A DNA stretch of 64,000 nucleotides, from NCBI RefSeq assembly GCF_040115645.1, contig NW_027096056.1, positions 124,001-188,000 on the forward strand, read 5' to 3'. Below the pieces are notes generated by a model, which saw only the letters and a list, made by a program, of their open reading frames with translations, did no database searches and was not told where the DNA came from. The stretch is from Euwallacea fornicatus. Its lineage: Eukaryota; Arthropoda; Insecta; Coleoptera; Curculionidae. Both the position numbers and the translations under genes were made by a program. This document shows, piece after piece, positions 1 to 10,061 of the stretch (position 1 is the first letter of the stretch; each line of letters begins with the position of its first letter).

Positions 1-699
1 GACTTTCTTGTCCTCGGGCAAACTGTATGTATGGTACTCCTTTTTCTCCTCATTTAGGAGTTTCGCCATCGCCCTGTAGTCTTCGGCGGTGCTTGGAGTA
101 ACTGCGACCCCTTGTCCAGTCATTTTCGCCTTGTAGGCGATTTTCTTCGACTTTAGCCTGTTACAGACTGTGGTCCAATCGTTTGGATTTTTGATGACGA
201 TTGGCGGGATTCTGCTGCTCGTCTGTTCAGTCTGGCGTTCCGGCCTCTTTTCCTTTTGAGTAGGAACGTCTTTCTTTCCTTGTTTTTCTTGTTCTTCTTG
301 TTGCTTCCGGCTTCGTTGAGCTTTTTTCCTTTCGGCTCTTTGCTCCCGCTGGATCTCTCTGAGGTTGACTTCTCCCATTTCCTCGTCTGAGCTATCCTGG
401 ATGACTGCCTCTATTGCCTCCTGGATCGTCTCTTCTGTCCTCTTCTTTTTCCTTTGGGCCTCGTCATCGCTGGACCCCATCCTGTCCATCTTTTTCTCCA
501 GCCTCTCCATGGCTTCCAGTAGCCTCTGGTTGGTCTTCTGGAAATCCTTGACCATCTCCTGCAGCTCGGCGATCCTCGTATCCTTCTCAGCATTCTGCTC
601 AAACAGGTGCTGGTTCATCTGGAAAAGGGCTTCTGGATCCCTCCGGTACTCCATGGCAGTCCTCGTCCTTTCCTCCATGGCAACAGTGGATTCGGCCAT
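1..699 (-). CDS. LINE J1 ORF1 (Gag-like RNA-binding protein), N-terminal 233 codons
   Basis: The reading frame opens at the ATG at 699 and stays open to the window edge. The N terminus MAESTVAMEERTRTAMEYRR aligns with ORF1 of copy A (18260) and copy B (28293). A heptad-like, charged stretch at residues 20-75 (LFEQNAEKD.RIAELQ) is a probable coiled coil for multimerisation. A basic linker and a conserved IPPIIIKNPNDW block follow, as in the other copies. The zinc knuckles that would bind RNA are beyond the left edge. By analogy with Jockey-clade ORF1 the protein would package the LINE transcript. One codon is missing relative to copy A in the AY.KAKM motif, but the frame is kept. No premature stop is visible. 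Confidence 0.8.
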   Translation of the reverse strand, partial: MAESTVAMEERTRTAMEYRRDPEALFQMNQHLFEQNAEKDTRIAELQEMVKDFQKTNQRLLEAMERLEKKMDRMGSSDDEAQRKKKRTEETIQEAIEAVIQDSSDEEMGEVNLREIQREQRAERKKAQRSRKQQEEQEKQGKKDVPTQKEKRPERQTEQTSSRIPPIVIKNPNDWTTVCNRLKSKKIAYKAKMTGQGVAVTPSTAEDYRAMAKLLNEEKKEYHTYSLPEDKKV

Positions 700-1072
700 T
701 TACGGCCTACCGTTACCTGGTTCCTAATCTTCTAATTTCTCTGTAATAGAGAAATCTTAAACTATGAAAATGAAAAAGGGTTACTTACAACCCCCTTGTG
801 TTTAGAAACACAAGAGGATCCAAATCGCCGCTCCTTCAGTCGAAACTGTCGGTTTCCGGCCGATTTTGCACTATCGACGGTCGTCTCGATCGCGGCGGCG
901 ATAACGTAAACAAACGTTTCGCCGCTTTGTTTGTGCTCTTTGACGCCGAATGCCGCCCGTATGGTGATTTTTGCCGCTAATGGCTCGATCGTTTGTCGGT
1001 TTGGTCGGTTTGTCGCACTCGTTTGAATTTTCACAGACACGTCCGTTCGCTTCCAAATCGAAATTGCAACTG
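1..1072 (-). mobile_element. Jockey-type LINE copy J1, 5' half, cut by left window edge
   Basis: This is the 5' end of a two-ORF non-LTR retrotransposon on the minus strand, related to copies A and B further right. The 5' boundary is set at 1072 because the minus-strand sequence starts there with CAGTTGCAATTTCG, which resembles the CAGTTCCGATCG start of copy A at 18738. The 5' untranslated region (700-1072) shares the 'CTTGTGTTT..AAACACAAG' hairpin (about 795-813) and the 'TTTCCGGCCGATTTT' block with copies A and B. The flank to the right (TAAAAAAAAAACTAATACGG) is not the Ty3 LTR hosting A and B, so the family is not confined to that target. The 3' part lies outside the window. Confidence 0.8.
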
Positions 1073-1264
1073 TAAAAAAAAAACTAATACGGAGTTGCAA
1101 GACGTGTATTGACGATATATACTATGGTATTCCCCCTTCCCAGAGAGGTTCTATTATTTCTGCCCTCACCTCCGGCGCTGCCAGCGCCGGAACCGACATA
1201 AATCAGGTTGACAACGGGACGCGGGAGTTTTGAATCTAATAGAACCCATGGGATTCTAAACACA
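1073..1264. other. unassigned segment between LINE J1 and the BEL remnant
   Basis: This stretch matches neither the LINE on its left nor the BEL/Pao remnant on its right. It holds the 100-bp inverted-repeat unit listed at 1147-1246 and no credible reading frame. It may be a solo LTR or a small DNA element into which LINE J1 inserted; I cannot decide. Confidence 0.4.
1147..1246. repeat. 100-bp inverted-repeat unit with central GC-rich palindrome
   Basis: The ends are exact inverse complements: GGTTCTATTA at 1147-1156 and TAATAGAACC at 1237-1246. Inside, 1171-1191 is a perfect palindrome with two 10-bp arms (TCCGGCGCTG) around one base. A second inverted pair, GGATATTTCAC (1291-1301) and GTGAAATATCC (1340-1350), lies just outside. 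It could be a very small MITE or a hairpin-forming LTR segment. No target duplication is seen. Confidence 0.5.
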
Positions 1265-3035
1265 AGGTTGATCCCTTTCTTATTATAAAATGGATATTTC
1301 ACAATAAAACTGTTATCGGTGTCACGGGTTGTGGTTTGAGTGAAATATCCCTCACAATATTGCTCTTCCTTTGAGAGTAACTTGGAGGTTTCAAATTCTT
1401 CAATGCTCCAAAATTTTTACAATAAATCATTTAAATTTTTGTTTGACATGTGAGTGGACAAGTTACATACTGTTTTTCGATTCTTTAACTCAGTGCATGT
1501 ATGCTGATATTACCCAAACCAAACAGGTTCCCTGTAATATAGGCAATTCTTTACCTAATTTCGCTTTACCCGTACCTATTAAATTTTAAAATACATCTAC
1601 TCCTAATATAATATCAATTGGTTATGGTTCGTTGAAGCGTTCATCAGCTAAATTTATGTTCTTTGGAATGGGAAGTATTGTTTTGGAAAATTTGAACAAA
1701 GGTAAATTTTCTATGAGACTTGGTAAAACTAAAAACGATAAACTTGACTCAAATTCGTTAATCTCGATCTTTTTTTGTGTGAATTCGTTGTTTAATTTTT
1801 GTTACGACTTGACTGGTACCCGATAAGGGAAGATTAATATTTTGGAGACCTAATTTTAACCTTTGCCGGAGGTTTTCAGTTAACAAATTTGATTGACTTC
1901 CACTATCAAGCAATGCATTGCATTTAAGCCAATTTTCTTTGGTATCTGCAATTAAGACAGTTGCGGTAGACAATAATACCTGTTTTCCTTCCAAACTAAA
2001 CGAGAATAATGTCAATGGACTATTTAACTTTTCGTCACCCTCTTCTTAACTCGGGTTCGGTGTTAACGTCATAGACCGTTTGGGGTCAACGTTCTTTTCA
2101 TTAGGTATGCGATGAACCAAAGGGATTGACGAAGTACCACTTTGCGATTCGTGTTTGGTTTGTAATAAGGGAGGTATGTTGCTACCCTTGTTATTAGAAT
2201 TTTGGGTTCGTTCATCCCATGGACGTCTTTCGATATGTAACAGGGTATTATGCCTTTGATTACATTTTTTGCCAGAACTAGATTTGCACTCTTGCTTGAA
2301 ATGTCCTATACGCAAACAATTGCTACACAGTTTGTGTTTACGAAATTTGATATATTTTTCGGATACGGGCATTTGAATAAACTGATGGCATTGATTTATG
2401 AAATGGTTCTCGCCGCAGATATAACATTTGTTAACCCTTTCGGTTAATGAATAGGAATAATTTCTAAACTGATGTAATTCGTTTCTTTTCTCGTGATCTT
2501 TGTTTTCTGTCCTAACTATAGAATGTTTTCGTGAATGTGAAGCTGGAAAATTGCAAACAGCTTCCAACGCTAAACATTTGTCGGTTAAAAACTCCATCAA
2601 TTCTTTAACTGTTGGTATCTTTGTGTTACATTGTTTTCGTTCCCATTCACGATTAGTGCTATCGTCAAGTTTACTTAATATTATAGGGTTTAGCAAAACA
2701 TCCCATTGATCTACCGGCAATTTCAATTTCTCTAAAGCTGCTTTGTGCTGTTGAACTGCGTCTATGAGTTTTCTAATGTTGGTAGCTGATTCTTTTGACG
2801 CGTTTGGTAAATTGTACAATAACTTTTTTACGTGAAAATTAACTACTGCCTTTTTATTTTCATATCGTTTTTGTAGCAGATTTAGAGCAATTGAATAGTT
2901 ATCGGGTGTTATATCAAGCACGCTTATGAGTTTTAGTACATCTCCCTTGCAGCATAATTTTAAATATAATAGCTTTTCAGTTTCATTCAAATCAGTTCTG
3001 TTGTGCACTAATGATTTCAAATGATTTTTCGCAAT
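1265..3035 (-). pseudogene. BEL/Pao retrotransposon remnant: gag, aspartic protease, start of RT
   Basis: Read on the minus strand, 3035-2460 encodes a DUF1759-type Gag (SLVHNRTDLNETEKLLYLKL and following). 2460-2046 encodes zinc knuckles (CYICGENHFINQC; CSNCLRIGHFKQEC). An in-frame TAA near 2046 is followed by the protease with its active site LLDSGSQSNLL (about 1905-1880). A frameshift near 1765 follows, after which the protease C-terminal IDIILGVDVF motif and the pre-RT block EEQYCEGYFTQTTTRD are visible down to about 1290. This gene order and these motifs are those of BEL/Pao polyproteins (DUF1759 - zinc knuckles - peptidase A17). Multiple stops and frame breaks make it non-functional. 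It stops where the R1-clade LINE begins, at about 3035. The RT core, RNase H and integrase are absent. Confidence 0.85.
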
Positions 3036-5597
3036 TCTTATAGTCTGGTCTTTGAAGAGTTCTTGGACGCGGGGGGATTCACTCCGCTTAACATCGGGAA
3101 GGAGTGGACGTTCGGCAACCACAACGGAAGATCGCTGATCAACGTGACCATTGCCGGTGTGACTGCAGCAGGCATGGTGGACGAGTGGAACGTTGAGTGC
3201 GGGAAAGAAAGTGGAAGTGGACACAGATACGTTAGTTTTCGGATTTTGAAAGAGGGAAGAGGGCGCTGTGCCAACGATGCTGAGAAGAGTTTGAGATTCA
3301 ACGGCTGGATTGTGATTGAGAGAGGAATGAGAAAATTGAACCAGTAGGTAATGGAGAGAGGGGGAGCGGTACGATTGACCGATGATCCGGAACGGATAGC
3401 CAAAGAGATCGATGACGCCTGCGACGTGTGTTTGAGGAAGAAGAGTGGAAAATCTGGTGGCGATAAGAGAGCGGTGTACTGGTGGAACGAAGAGATCGAA
3501 GAGTTGAGAATCGAGTGTGTGAGAATGAGAAGAAAGATGAAGAGAGTGAAGGGCGACAGAGAGACGGACGAAAGAAGAAGAGCACAAGGAAGTGCGAAAG
3601 GCCCTCAAGGCGTCCATCAGGAACGCCAAGAGGGAGGCGTGGAAGGGTCTGTGTGCCGATCTGGAGACGGATATATGGGGCCTCGGCTACAAAATATTGG
3701 CCGGGAAACTTGGCCATCTTAAAGCGAGCCACCTGCCGGAAGTAGAGATGCTTCGACATGTGGACGAACTCTTTCCAAAGAAGGAGATCAGATGGGTGCC
3801 TAGGCTACCGGGGACGGAACACGTGCCTCAGGTCACGATTGAGGAGATCTGTCAGGCGATCGGGAGTCTCAAGAGCCGCAAGGCTCCGAGGTTGGATGGG
3901 ATACCGAACGAGGTTTTGAAGCTGTACCTTGGGGCAATTCCCCAGAGTATGGCAGATTGTGTAACGCGCATCTTGACCTCGGGCGTGTTCCCCAAAATAT
4001 GGGAGAGAGCCCGTTTGGTACTGGTGGAAAAACCGAAGTGGGAACCGAGCGCTGAACCCTCTTACCGGACCATTTGCCTAATCGACGGACTCGGAAAGAT
4101 TGCGGAAAAGGTGATCAAGACCAGATTTCTGGAAGAAGTGATGGCGCACAGAATGATAAGCGAGAGACAGTTTGGGTTTGTCAAAGACAGGAGCACCATT
4201 AATGCCTTGCTGGCCGTAACGAAGATCCTGGAGGACATCAGGCGTAAACATTGCATACAAGCGAACTTCTGCCTTATGGTAACTATCGATGTAAAGAACG
4301 CGTTTAACACCGCGCCGTGGGACCTCATCGTCCGAGTGATGAAGAGGTCCCCGATAAGCAGGTACTTGACGGACGTCGTCCAGTCATACCTGCAAAACCG
4401 ATTTCTCGAGTTGCCGAACAGGGAGGTCCGTGAGTTGTCGTATGGTGTTCCTCAAGGATCCGTTCTGGGTTTTGTCCTGTGGAACCTGTTCTACGACGAG
4501 CTGCTGACGGTGGGTTATCCAGAGGGCGTCACTCCGATGGCGTACGCGGACGACTTGTCGTTGGTGGTTACGGCAAGGGACAGGGAAACCCTGGAGAGGA
4601 GAATCGGGGGGCCATGGAGCTGGTCTCCGACACGTTCCGAGTCAAATGTCTCACCATGGCTACGGACAAGACAGAGATGGTGCTTCTGGTGGGAAGAAGG
4701 TTGCTGAGGATCATGAGCCTCTGGGTGGATGGTGTCAGGTACGAAAGTCAGGAATGTGTGAAGTACCTGGGAGTGTGGTTTGGTAGGGATACTCGCTTCG
4801 GTGAGCACACCCGCCGAACTGCCGACAAGGTGGGCGGGATTCTACGGAAACTGGAGGGAATACTGCCCAGAGTAAAAGGACTGGCGTTTGAAAGGAGGCG
4901 AGTGCTTGTGACGGCGGCGGCGTTGATCCTGCTGTACGCGGTTCCGGTGTGGCACGCTGAGCTGACGTACCGAAAGTACAACGCCATCTTGGAACGGGCA
5001 AATAGATTGCTCGGAATCAGGGTGGCATGTGCACACAGGACGGCTCCTGGCGCGGCGGTGTTGGTGTTGGCTAAAATACGGTCGGTGAGACTGCAAGTGG
5101 AAGAGAGAAGAAGGGTATGGGAGCGAGGTAAGAAATCAAGGAGCGAAGCGAGCGAGTGGGTGATTAGCGAATGGGAAAAAGAGTGGGCCAAGTACGATGG
5201 CAGGATGAAAGTGTTCGTACCCAGCATAAGGCAGTGGTTCGAATGTAAGTGGACGAGACCGGGTTACTCGCTGTCACAGGTGTTTACTGGGCACGGTGTG
5301 TTCGGTAAATATCTGCGAAGAATCGGAGTGGATAGAAGCGACCACTGCTGGTTCTGTAGGGACGAAACAGAGTACGTGGCGGACACCTCGGAGCACACGC
5401 TGTGGGAGTGTCCGCAGTGGGAGAGGTATCGTGTGGAGGCCAGGGAGAGGGGACTCAACCTGGATCGAAACATGATCGGGCGTGAATTGGTGGAGACAGA
5501 GAAGATGTGGATGGCATTTGAAAGGATGGTGGAAAAGATCATGTGGGATAAGAGTGTGAGAGAGAGAGAACGAAAAACAAGAAGAGTGCGGGAGTAG
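3036..5597 (+). pseudogene. R1-clade LINE ORF2: endonuclease end, reverse transcriptase, C-terminal zinc knuckle
   Basis: Frame 1 (to about 3590, with a TAG at 3345) carries the endonuclease C-terminus (NIGKEWTFGNHNGRSLINVT) and linker. Frame 2 (3592-4600) carries the RT, with fingers and palm motifs including VTIDVKNAFNTAPWD and the catalytic AYADDL at about 4541-4556. Frame 3 (about 4600-5597) carries the RT thumb, then a C-terminal knuckle of C-x2-C...H-x4-C type (CWFC...HTLWEC) at about 5348-5412. The protein would nick target DNA and copy the LINE RNA by target-primed reverse transcription. At least two frameshifts and one stop disable it. The order EN-RT-CCHC without RNase H fits the R1 clade; Jockey is less likely given the YADD context and C-terminal knuckle. 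Confidence 0.85.
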
Positions 5598-5797
5598 CGA
5601 GCAACCTCGGCGGCGCTTGGTCCGGGAGGAGAGAAAAAAGATGTCCAGAAGGAATTCCGAAAGGCGATACCGGGGCGAAGAGGGGAGGTGGTTTTAGTGG
5701 GTAGACGGGCGACATGATGGTCCGTCGAATCCCACACTACCTGGCCGCACGTCGAAGCCAGGTGTCGTACGAAGGTTCCCACCTCTTCGCAAAAAAA
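3036..5797 (+). mobile_element. R1-clade LINE, 5'-truncated
   Basis: The element begins abruptly inside the endonuclease domain and ends in an A8 run at about 5789-5797, which I read as the 3' tail. Its 3' UTR is about 5598-5788. It lies in opposite orientation against the BEL remnant on its left and truncates the unknown minus-strand ORF on its right (5798-6073). No target-site duplication is obvious. R1-clade elements include rDNA-specific and dispersed families; no rDNA flanks it here, so this is a dispersed copy or a different R1-clade family. Confidence 0.8.
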
Positions 5798-6073
5798 AGT
5801 AAAATCGCTGCATGGAAAGATTACCTTGTCACCCGAAACCATTGGATCACTGAAAAAATCACACATCATTTTGTGTAGCACATTTAAAACTACGGACCAT
5901 TCAAATTCGTCGAATATTAATTTATCAATTTTTGATGGTTGAGATAATGTAATAACTGAACTGAATATTCGCGCTGGACTTAAACTACATTCAATTTGGT
6001 ATGCATCCGTATAATATGTCGTATTTAGTAGATGAATGGTTTCTTTTCTAGCATTATATTTAAACTTTTGCAA
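5798..6073 (-). pseudogene. unknown protein fragment, truncated by the R1-clade LINE
   Basis: A minus-strand frame starts at the ATG at 6073 (MQKFKYNARKETIHLL) and runs into the LINE 3' tail at 5797. Residues beyond that are antisense LINE sequence, not part of the gene. Upstream of the ATG the frame stays open for about 25 codons to a TAA, so the start is uncertain. The visible part is mixed hydrophobic and charged, with FDEFEWSVVLNVLHKMMCDF as its most structured stretch. I do not recognise the family. It is divergent to the small ORF at 6424-6654, with direct repeats and a palindrome between them, so both may come from one unidentified mobile or viral-type element. Confidence 0.45.
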
Positions 6074-6199
6074 ACATTCTTCAAGTTGACGGTCGTAACA
6101 AATCGGGGATGAAGCAGAAGGAGAAATTGGACAATTGTAATCGTCATGATTTTAATGAGTAATCATTCTGTCATTATGACACTACGTTAATAGTTTAAC

Positions 6200-6213
6200 A
6201 AGAACTTGTTCTT
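6200..6213. repeat. 14-bp perfect palindrome between divergent unknown ORFs
   Basis: AAGAAC-TT-GTTCTT at 6200-6213 is perfectly self-complementary outside the central TT. It sits between two divergent small ORFs, a position where a protein-binding operator would be plausible. That function is inference only. Confidence 0.4.
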
Positions 6214-6285
6214 TTCTTTAACTGTTGAACGCTTATGAAATTATTTTAATTTATACCATTGTATGTTACAAAATCTCCACTACTT

Positions 6286-6377
6286 GTTCCAACTTGTCTG
6301 TAGATAAGTTCATATGAAGTTATTGACACTTACACTCGTTCCAATTTGTCTGTAGACGAGGTCATATAAAATCGTTA
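6286..6377. repeat. two direct repeats, 52-bp period
   Basis: The units at 6286-6325 and 6338-6377 both start GTTCCAA.TTGTCTGTAGA and continue with a shared GTTCATAT/GGTCATAT block. They lie upstream of the plus-strand ORF at 6424 and may be part of its promoter region. Confidence 0.6.
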
Positions 6378-6423
6378 ACTATTTCCGTATGCATTCAATT
6401 TTCTTTTTTTCCCTATTAATGCT

Positions 6424-6654
6424 ATGGAAAAAGTATCTTTCAACGAGAAAAACAACAAAGTCTTTAAATTGGTTGTGTGGAGTTTTACTTATAGAGAGGC
6501 TAGAAAAAGTGATTATCTAACTGAGTATAGTAATAGACTCCACTTTCAAAGAAGAATTCAGTTGTGCGAAGAAAAAATCGCCCAAATATTATCGAATGTA
6601 CATAGGACGAAGATTTATAACGAAAGGTTTAATGTTACAATTATCGGGGATTAA
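6424..6654 (+). CDS. small unknown ORF, 76 aa
   Basis: This is an intact short frame with an ATG at 6424 and TAA at 6652-6654, followed by A/T-rich sequence. The product is lysine- and glutamate-rich with no signal peptide or membrane segment (MEKVSFNEKNNKVFKLVVWS...). No family is recognised. It starts about 45 bp after a pair of 52-bp-period direct repeats and is divergent to the unknown fragment at 5798-6073. The coding status is uncertain because the frame is short, but its codon use is not low-complexity. Confidence 0.4.
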   Translation: MEKVSFNEKNNKVFKLVVWSFTYREARKSDYLTEYSNRLHFQRRIQLCEEKIAQILSNVHRTKIYNERFNVTIIGD

Positions 6655-6720
6655 AGAAAATTGAGTAAATAAAAAGTATGTTTATTACAGAATATTTTTT
6701 TTCAAAATCCAAGAGTCGTG

Positions 6721-6918
6721 AGTTATATCTCAATACTTAGAGATTTACTTTTTTTAAAACAATTTTATTTACTACGATACAATCAGCTTTACTTTTACGT
6801 GCACTTCAACTGAACTTCAACTGATCTACTGCTAAAGGCACTGCTCACTATTTATATGAATATAAAGCAGAGTCAGCTTAAATGTCCCTATACTGCCCAT
6901 TGTTGCAGCATGTAACTC
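6721..6918 (-). repeat. errantivirus-1 3' LTR (198 bp)
   Basis: Read on the minus strand it starts AGTTACATGC after a purine tract and ends GAGATATAACT. The AGTT...AACT ends are typical of errantiviruses. It contains a TATAAATAG box (minus strand, about 6848-6856) and an AATAAA signal, so it has the parts of a promoter and polyadenylation region. Confidence 0.7.
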
Positions 6919-6996
6919 CTTTCCCCTAAGCTTCAACTTCCAGGGTGGTCATGGGAGTTGGATGTCTTCCATCTGAGTTTGCTTCCTTTGTCCACT

Positions 6997-8012
6997 TCAT
7001 CTTTTCAGGATCCTTGGTGATATTATCCTTTTACAAATGATAATAGAGCAACTACTTATTATTAAAGCATAGATAAACAAAGTCCAAATGCTCGGAAATG
7101 TTGAAATATCACCCGAAGGTGTGAAGGGTTGTTCTTGCATTTGAGCAATTTCTTTCTTTAGTTTGTGAAGCTCGTCTAGTTTGAAGTTTGGTATGTGTAG
7201 ACTCAAGTTCAAAATTGATAATGTGGCTTGGCTCATCTCTAGATCAGGGAATAAGATTGGCTGAGAGTTGGTTTTTATGACCTTGATCTTATTAGTCATC
7301 AATTGACGTTTTACTCTTATTTGGCATCCTGGTGGAAGTTTGAATAAAAATGTTCCAATTAGATTTTTTGTTTCACTTCCTTTTACTGGGCAAGACGTAT
7401 GAACAGCTTCTGACTTTGGACATTTACTAATACCCATTGGTTCGTCTCGGCTATTTGATTGATCATCACTTCAGAAATTTTTACTTCGATTTGTTTGCAC
7501 GTTGGAGTAGTCTTCTCATAGTTAAGCAGCTTAACTTCGCAAGGGGCATCCTCGTTGATTTCTTCTAGGTTTTCGTTGTGGCATAGGTACAGGTCCGAAT
7601 CGGTTAATTGGCATTTTTCTTCGTAATAGACGTAGTGCAATTGGTTTTTATAAGAAATTTATTCCGTGGTACGATGACCTTAAACAGATTCCCTTTATAC
7701 ATATGTCGGAATTTAATATAAATGATGGTAGTAAAATGGTTCGTTGTAAACGATCGGTAATTGTAGGACATATACAATTCTGTTGTCGGAAATAAAACAC
7801 TCTAAGTCAATGATCTTTTCGGTTATTGGAATATTTTTCAACCATTATTTATAGAGGTGATTGATCTACTTCATCTAATTGCTGTATTGCACTATTATAT
7901 TTCCTATTATGACTAAAGACATTAATTGCTGCGTTAGAGACGTTCTTGTAACTTACCAAGATACTAGTTATATTGAAACGCTGATGTTTGGAATTATTAT
8001 AATATAAGTATG
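6997..8012 (-). pseudogene. errantivirus-1 env (baculovirus F-like envelope), C-terminal two thirds
   Basis: On the minus strand, 8012 down to 7640 carries degraded middle-region sequence. 7640-7383 holds a cysteine-bearing ectodomain segment (DLYLCHNEN...PCEVKLL). 7437-6997 holds the membrane-proximal part, a transmembrane helix (SIWTLFIYALIISSCSIIIC) and a short basic tail. The segment aligns with the env at 45998-47683 (shared LYLCH, PCE.QL/KL and PS.WTL). Errantivirus Env is an insect-type fusion glycoprotein related to baculovirus F proteins. The furin site and fusion peptide are absent because the N-terminal part is gone. Frameshifts at about 7640 and 7400 disable it. Confidence 0.75.
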
Positions 8013-8014
8013 TA

Positions 8015-8395
8015 CAGGGTCATTCAAACTCGACGCCCCACCCATTTTATGCGAAAACAGTGGAGCTTAGCAAAATAATTTTTTCACCAGATTAAATAAA
8101 AGGACGTAAGCTACAATAAATGCTAAAAACGTTGAAATGTGGAAAGCGACGCTCGGCGTCGCGACTCCGACTTTATGTTTTTTTTCAGAAACATACCCTT
8201 TTTTTTCAAAAATGTGAACATTGATACATTCTAAACAAGTTTTGTATAAAAAGTTTTTTTTAATTTCTAATCATTTAAAAGCTACAGGAGAAACAAATAT
8301 TGACATATTAGGTAGTCTTGGGGATATACTTCGCTACGCACTTACGCATGAAGTAGGCGAAAAAACAATGTAAACCGTTGCCTAGCAACACAAAC
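8015..8395 (+). repeat. left TIR of mariner-like transposon 1
   Basis: This TIR is inverse complementary to 9682-10061. It includes a GC-rich inverted block GCGACGCTCGGCGTCGCG near 8147-8164 that could form a hairpin in each TIR. Confidence 0.9.
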
Positions 8396-8520
8396 ATTTA
8401 AATTGTCAAGTATTTTTTATTTATTTATAATACTATCAGTTAAAATTATCAAAATCAATAAAGGAAAAACATAACACAAAATCTTAAGATATAAAACAAG
8501 TAACAAGTTAAAAAAATAAA

Positions 8521-9588
8521 CTATAAAATGTGCTCAAAATTGCCGCCGTCTACTAGCAAACAATATCCAAAACGCTTTCTGACTTCTTGACACGTAACTT
8601 TTCCAAGAATTCTGCGATCTATCGAATTACAGGCATCACGAATTTTTTGTTTCAGATGTTCTACATTATTTATAGGAGTACTGTAAACAATGTTTTTTAA
8701 TGTTCCCCACAAGAAGAAATCTAAACAACTTAGATCCGGCCATTTTGCAGGCCAAGGAATTGCGTCAGATCTACCGATCCATCTATCAGGAAATATCTGA
8801 TTTAGGTATTGGGTAACTATTGCAGCATTATGGCATGGTGCACCATCCATTTGAAACCACATATTTTGTCTAAGCAATATAGGCATATCTTCTAATAATA
8901 CTTGCAGATCAAATTCCAGAAAGTTTCGAAAATTTTGCCCATTAAAGTTATAGTCGTAAAAATACGGACCTACTAAACGTTGACCAATTATGCCACACCA
9001 GACATTAATTCCAAAGTGCCCTTGGTTTTCAATTTGATTAACTATATGAGGATTTTCAGTGGCCCAGTATCTTGCGTTATGCCTGTTTGGATGCCCATTG
9101 CTCACAAATCTGCTCTCGTCGCTCCATAAAATATGATTATAAATCCTATGGTTATCGTTTTCCATAATAACCATGTTACTTAAAAAGTCAATTCTTCTAA
9201 CACGGTTTTCTTCATTTAAAAGCTGCAGGTTGTTCAGTTTACAGGGAATAAAATTATTCTTCTTTAGAGTGCGTTGAATTGTAGAATAACTTAAATTTAA
9301 TTGTCGACTTGCAGTATTAATTGACGCTCTAGGATTGCCTTCAAAAAATTGGCAGATCTGAGCTACGACAAAATCATTAGAAACAGATTTTGCTATTGGC
9401 ATTGATTTCCTGCATGAAAATACATTTGAATTGTTTCTTAAATTTGTTTCTAAACGAGGAAACATTTTATGATCAGGAATCACTCGATCTGGATACCTTT
9501 CTCGATATAGTCTAACTGCTGCTCTTGAATTACGTTGAGTCTCGCCATAAATTAATAACATATCGACTTTTTCTTGATGAATAACCAT
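8521..9588 (-). CDS. mariner-like (IS630-Tc1-mariner) transposase, 355 aa
   Basis: This is a full-length frame from the ATG at 9588. The N-terminal 120 residues are a helix-turn-helix DNA-binding region (INTASRQLNLSYSTIQRTLK at about 93-112). The catalytic core has the three acidic positions: WSDESRF at about residue 155, MDGAPCHN at about 247 and the aspartate of WPDL at about 284, with 36 residues between the second and third. The LDFFLWG.LKNIVY block that follows is typical of insect mariner-like transposases. The enzyme would cut at the TIR ends and insert at TA. No stop or frameshift is present and its length equals that of transposon 2, which supports an intact gene. Its start lies just inside the right TIR. 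Confidence 0.92.
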   Translation of the reverse strand: MVIHQEKVDMLLIYGETQRNSRAAVRLYRERYPDRVIPDHKMFPRLETNLRNNSNVFSCRKSMPIAKSVSNDFVVAQICQFFEGNPRASINTASRQLNLSYSTIQRTLKKNNFIPCKLNNLQLLNEENRVRRIDFLSNMVIMENDNHRIYNHILWSDESRFVSNGHPNRHNARYWATENPHIVNQIENQGHFGINVWCGIIGQRLVGPYFYDYNFNGQNFRNFLEFDLQVLLEDMPILLRQNMWFQMDGAPCHNAAIVTQYLNQIFPDRWIGRSDAIPWPAKWPDLSCLDFFLWGTLKNIVYSTPINNVEHLKQKIRDACNSIDRRILGKVTCQEVRKRFGYCLLVDGGNFEHIL

Positions 9589-9681
9589 TATTCTAATATT
9601 AAATTAAAAATGTATCTTTCTACTGTTAACTATCAAATATGAGAATGAACATTCAGTCAAACTGATCACGTAAAAGTACAC

Positions 9682-10061
9682 GTTTGTGTTGCCTAGCAAC
9701 GGTTTACATTGTAGAAGTATAGTAGCGAAGTATATCCCCATGCAATGTGTTAACATAAGACTACCTAATATGTCAATATTTGTTTCTCCTGTAGCTTTTA
9801 AATGATTAGAAATTTCAAAAAACTTTTTATACAAAACTTGTTTAGAATGTATCAATTTTCACATTTTTGAAAAAAAAGGGTATGTTTCTGAAAAAAAACA
9901 TAAAGTCGGAGTCGCGACGCCGAGCGTCGCTTTCCACATTTCAACGTTTTTAGCATTTATTGTAGCTTACGTCCTTTTATTTAATCTGGTGAAAAAATTA
10001 TTTTGCTAAGCCCCACTGTTTTCGCATAAAATGGGTGGGGCGTCGAGTTTGAATGGCCCTG
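9682..10061 (-). repeat. right TIR of mariner-like transposon 1
   Basis: This is the inverse complement of 8015-8395, with a 15-bp indel (ATGCAATGTGTTAAC, about 9741-9755) relative to the left copy. Confidence 0.9.

Larger units (their letters stand above)
8015..10061 (-). mobile_element. mariner-like transposon 1, complete, 2047 bp
   Basis: The element is flanked by TA at 8013-8014 and 10062-10063, the usual Tc1/mariner duplication. Both ends read inwards as CAGGG(T/C)CATTCAAACTCGACG and continue as 380-bp inverted repeats. A single minus-strand transposase gene occupies the centre. The repeats differ by few substitutions and one small indel near their inner end, and the gene is unbroken, so this copy is recent and potentially mobile. 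It interrupts errantivirus-1. Confidence 0.92.

Noticed and set aside
3060..3629. N-terminal 190 residues of the long minus-strand frame ending at 2046, as part of BEL Gag
   Set aside because: This part is the antisense of the R1-clade endonuclease region; only the portion left of about 3035 is Gag.
5264..5797. C-terminal extension of the unknown minus-strand protein
   Set aside because: It is antisense of the R1-clade LINE 3' end; the true fragment stops at the A-run near 5797.
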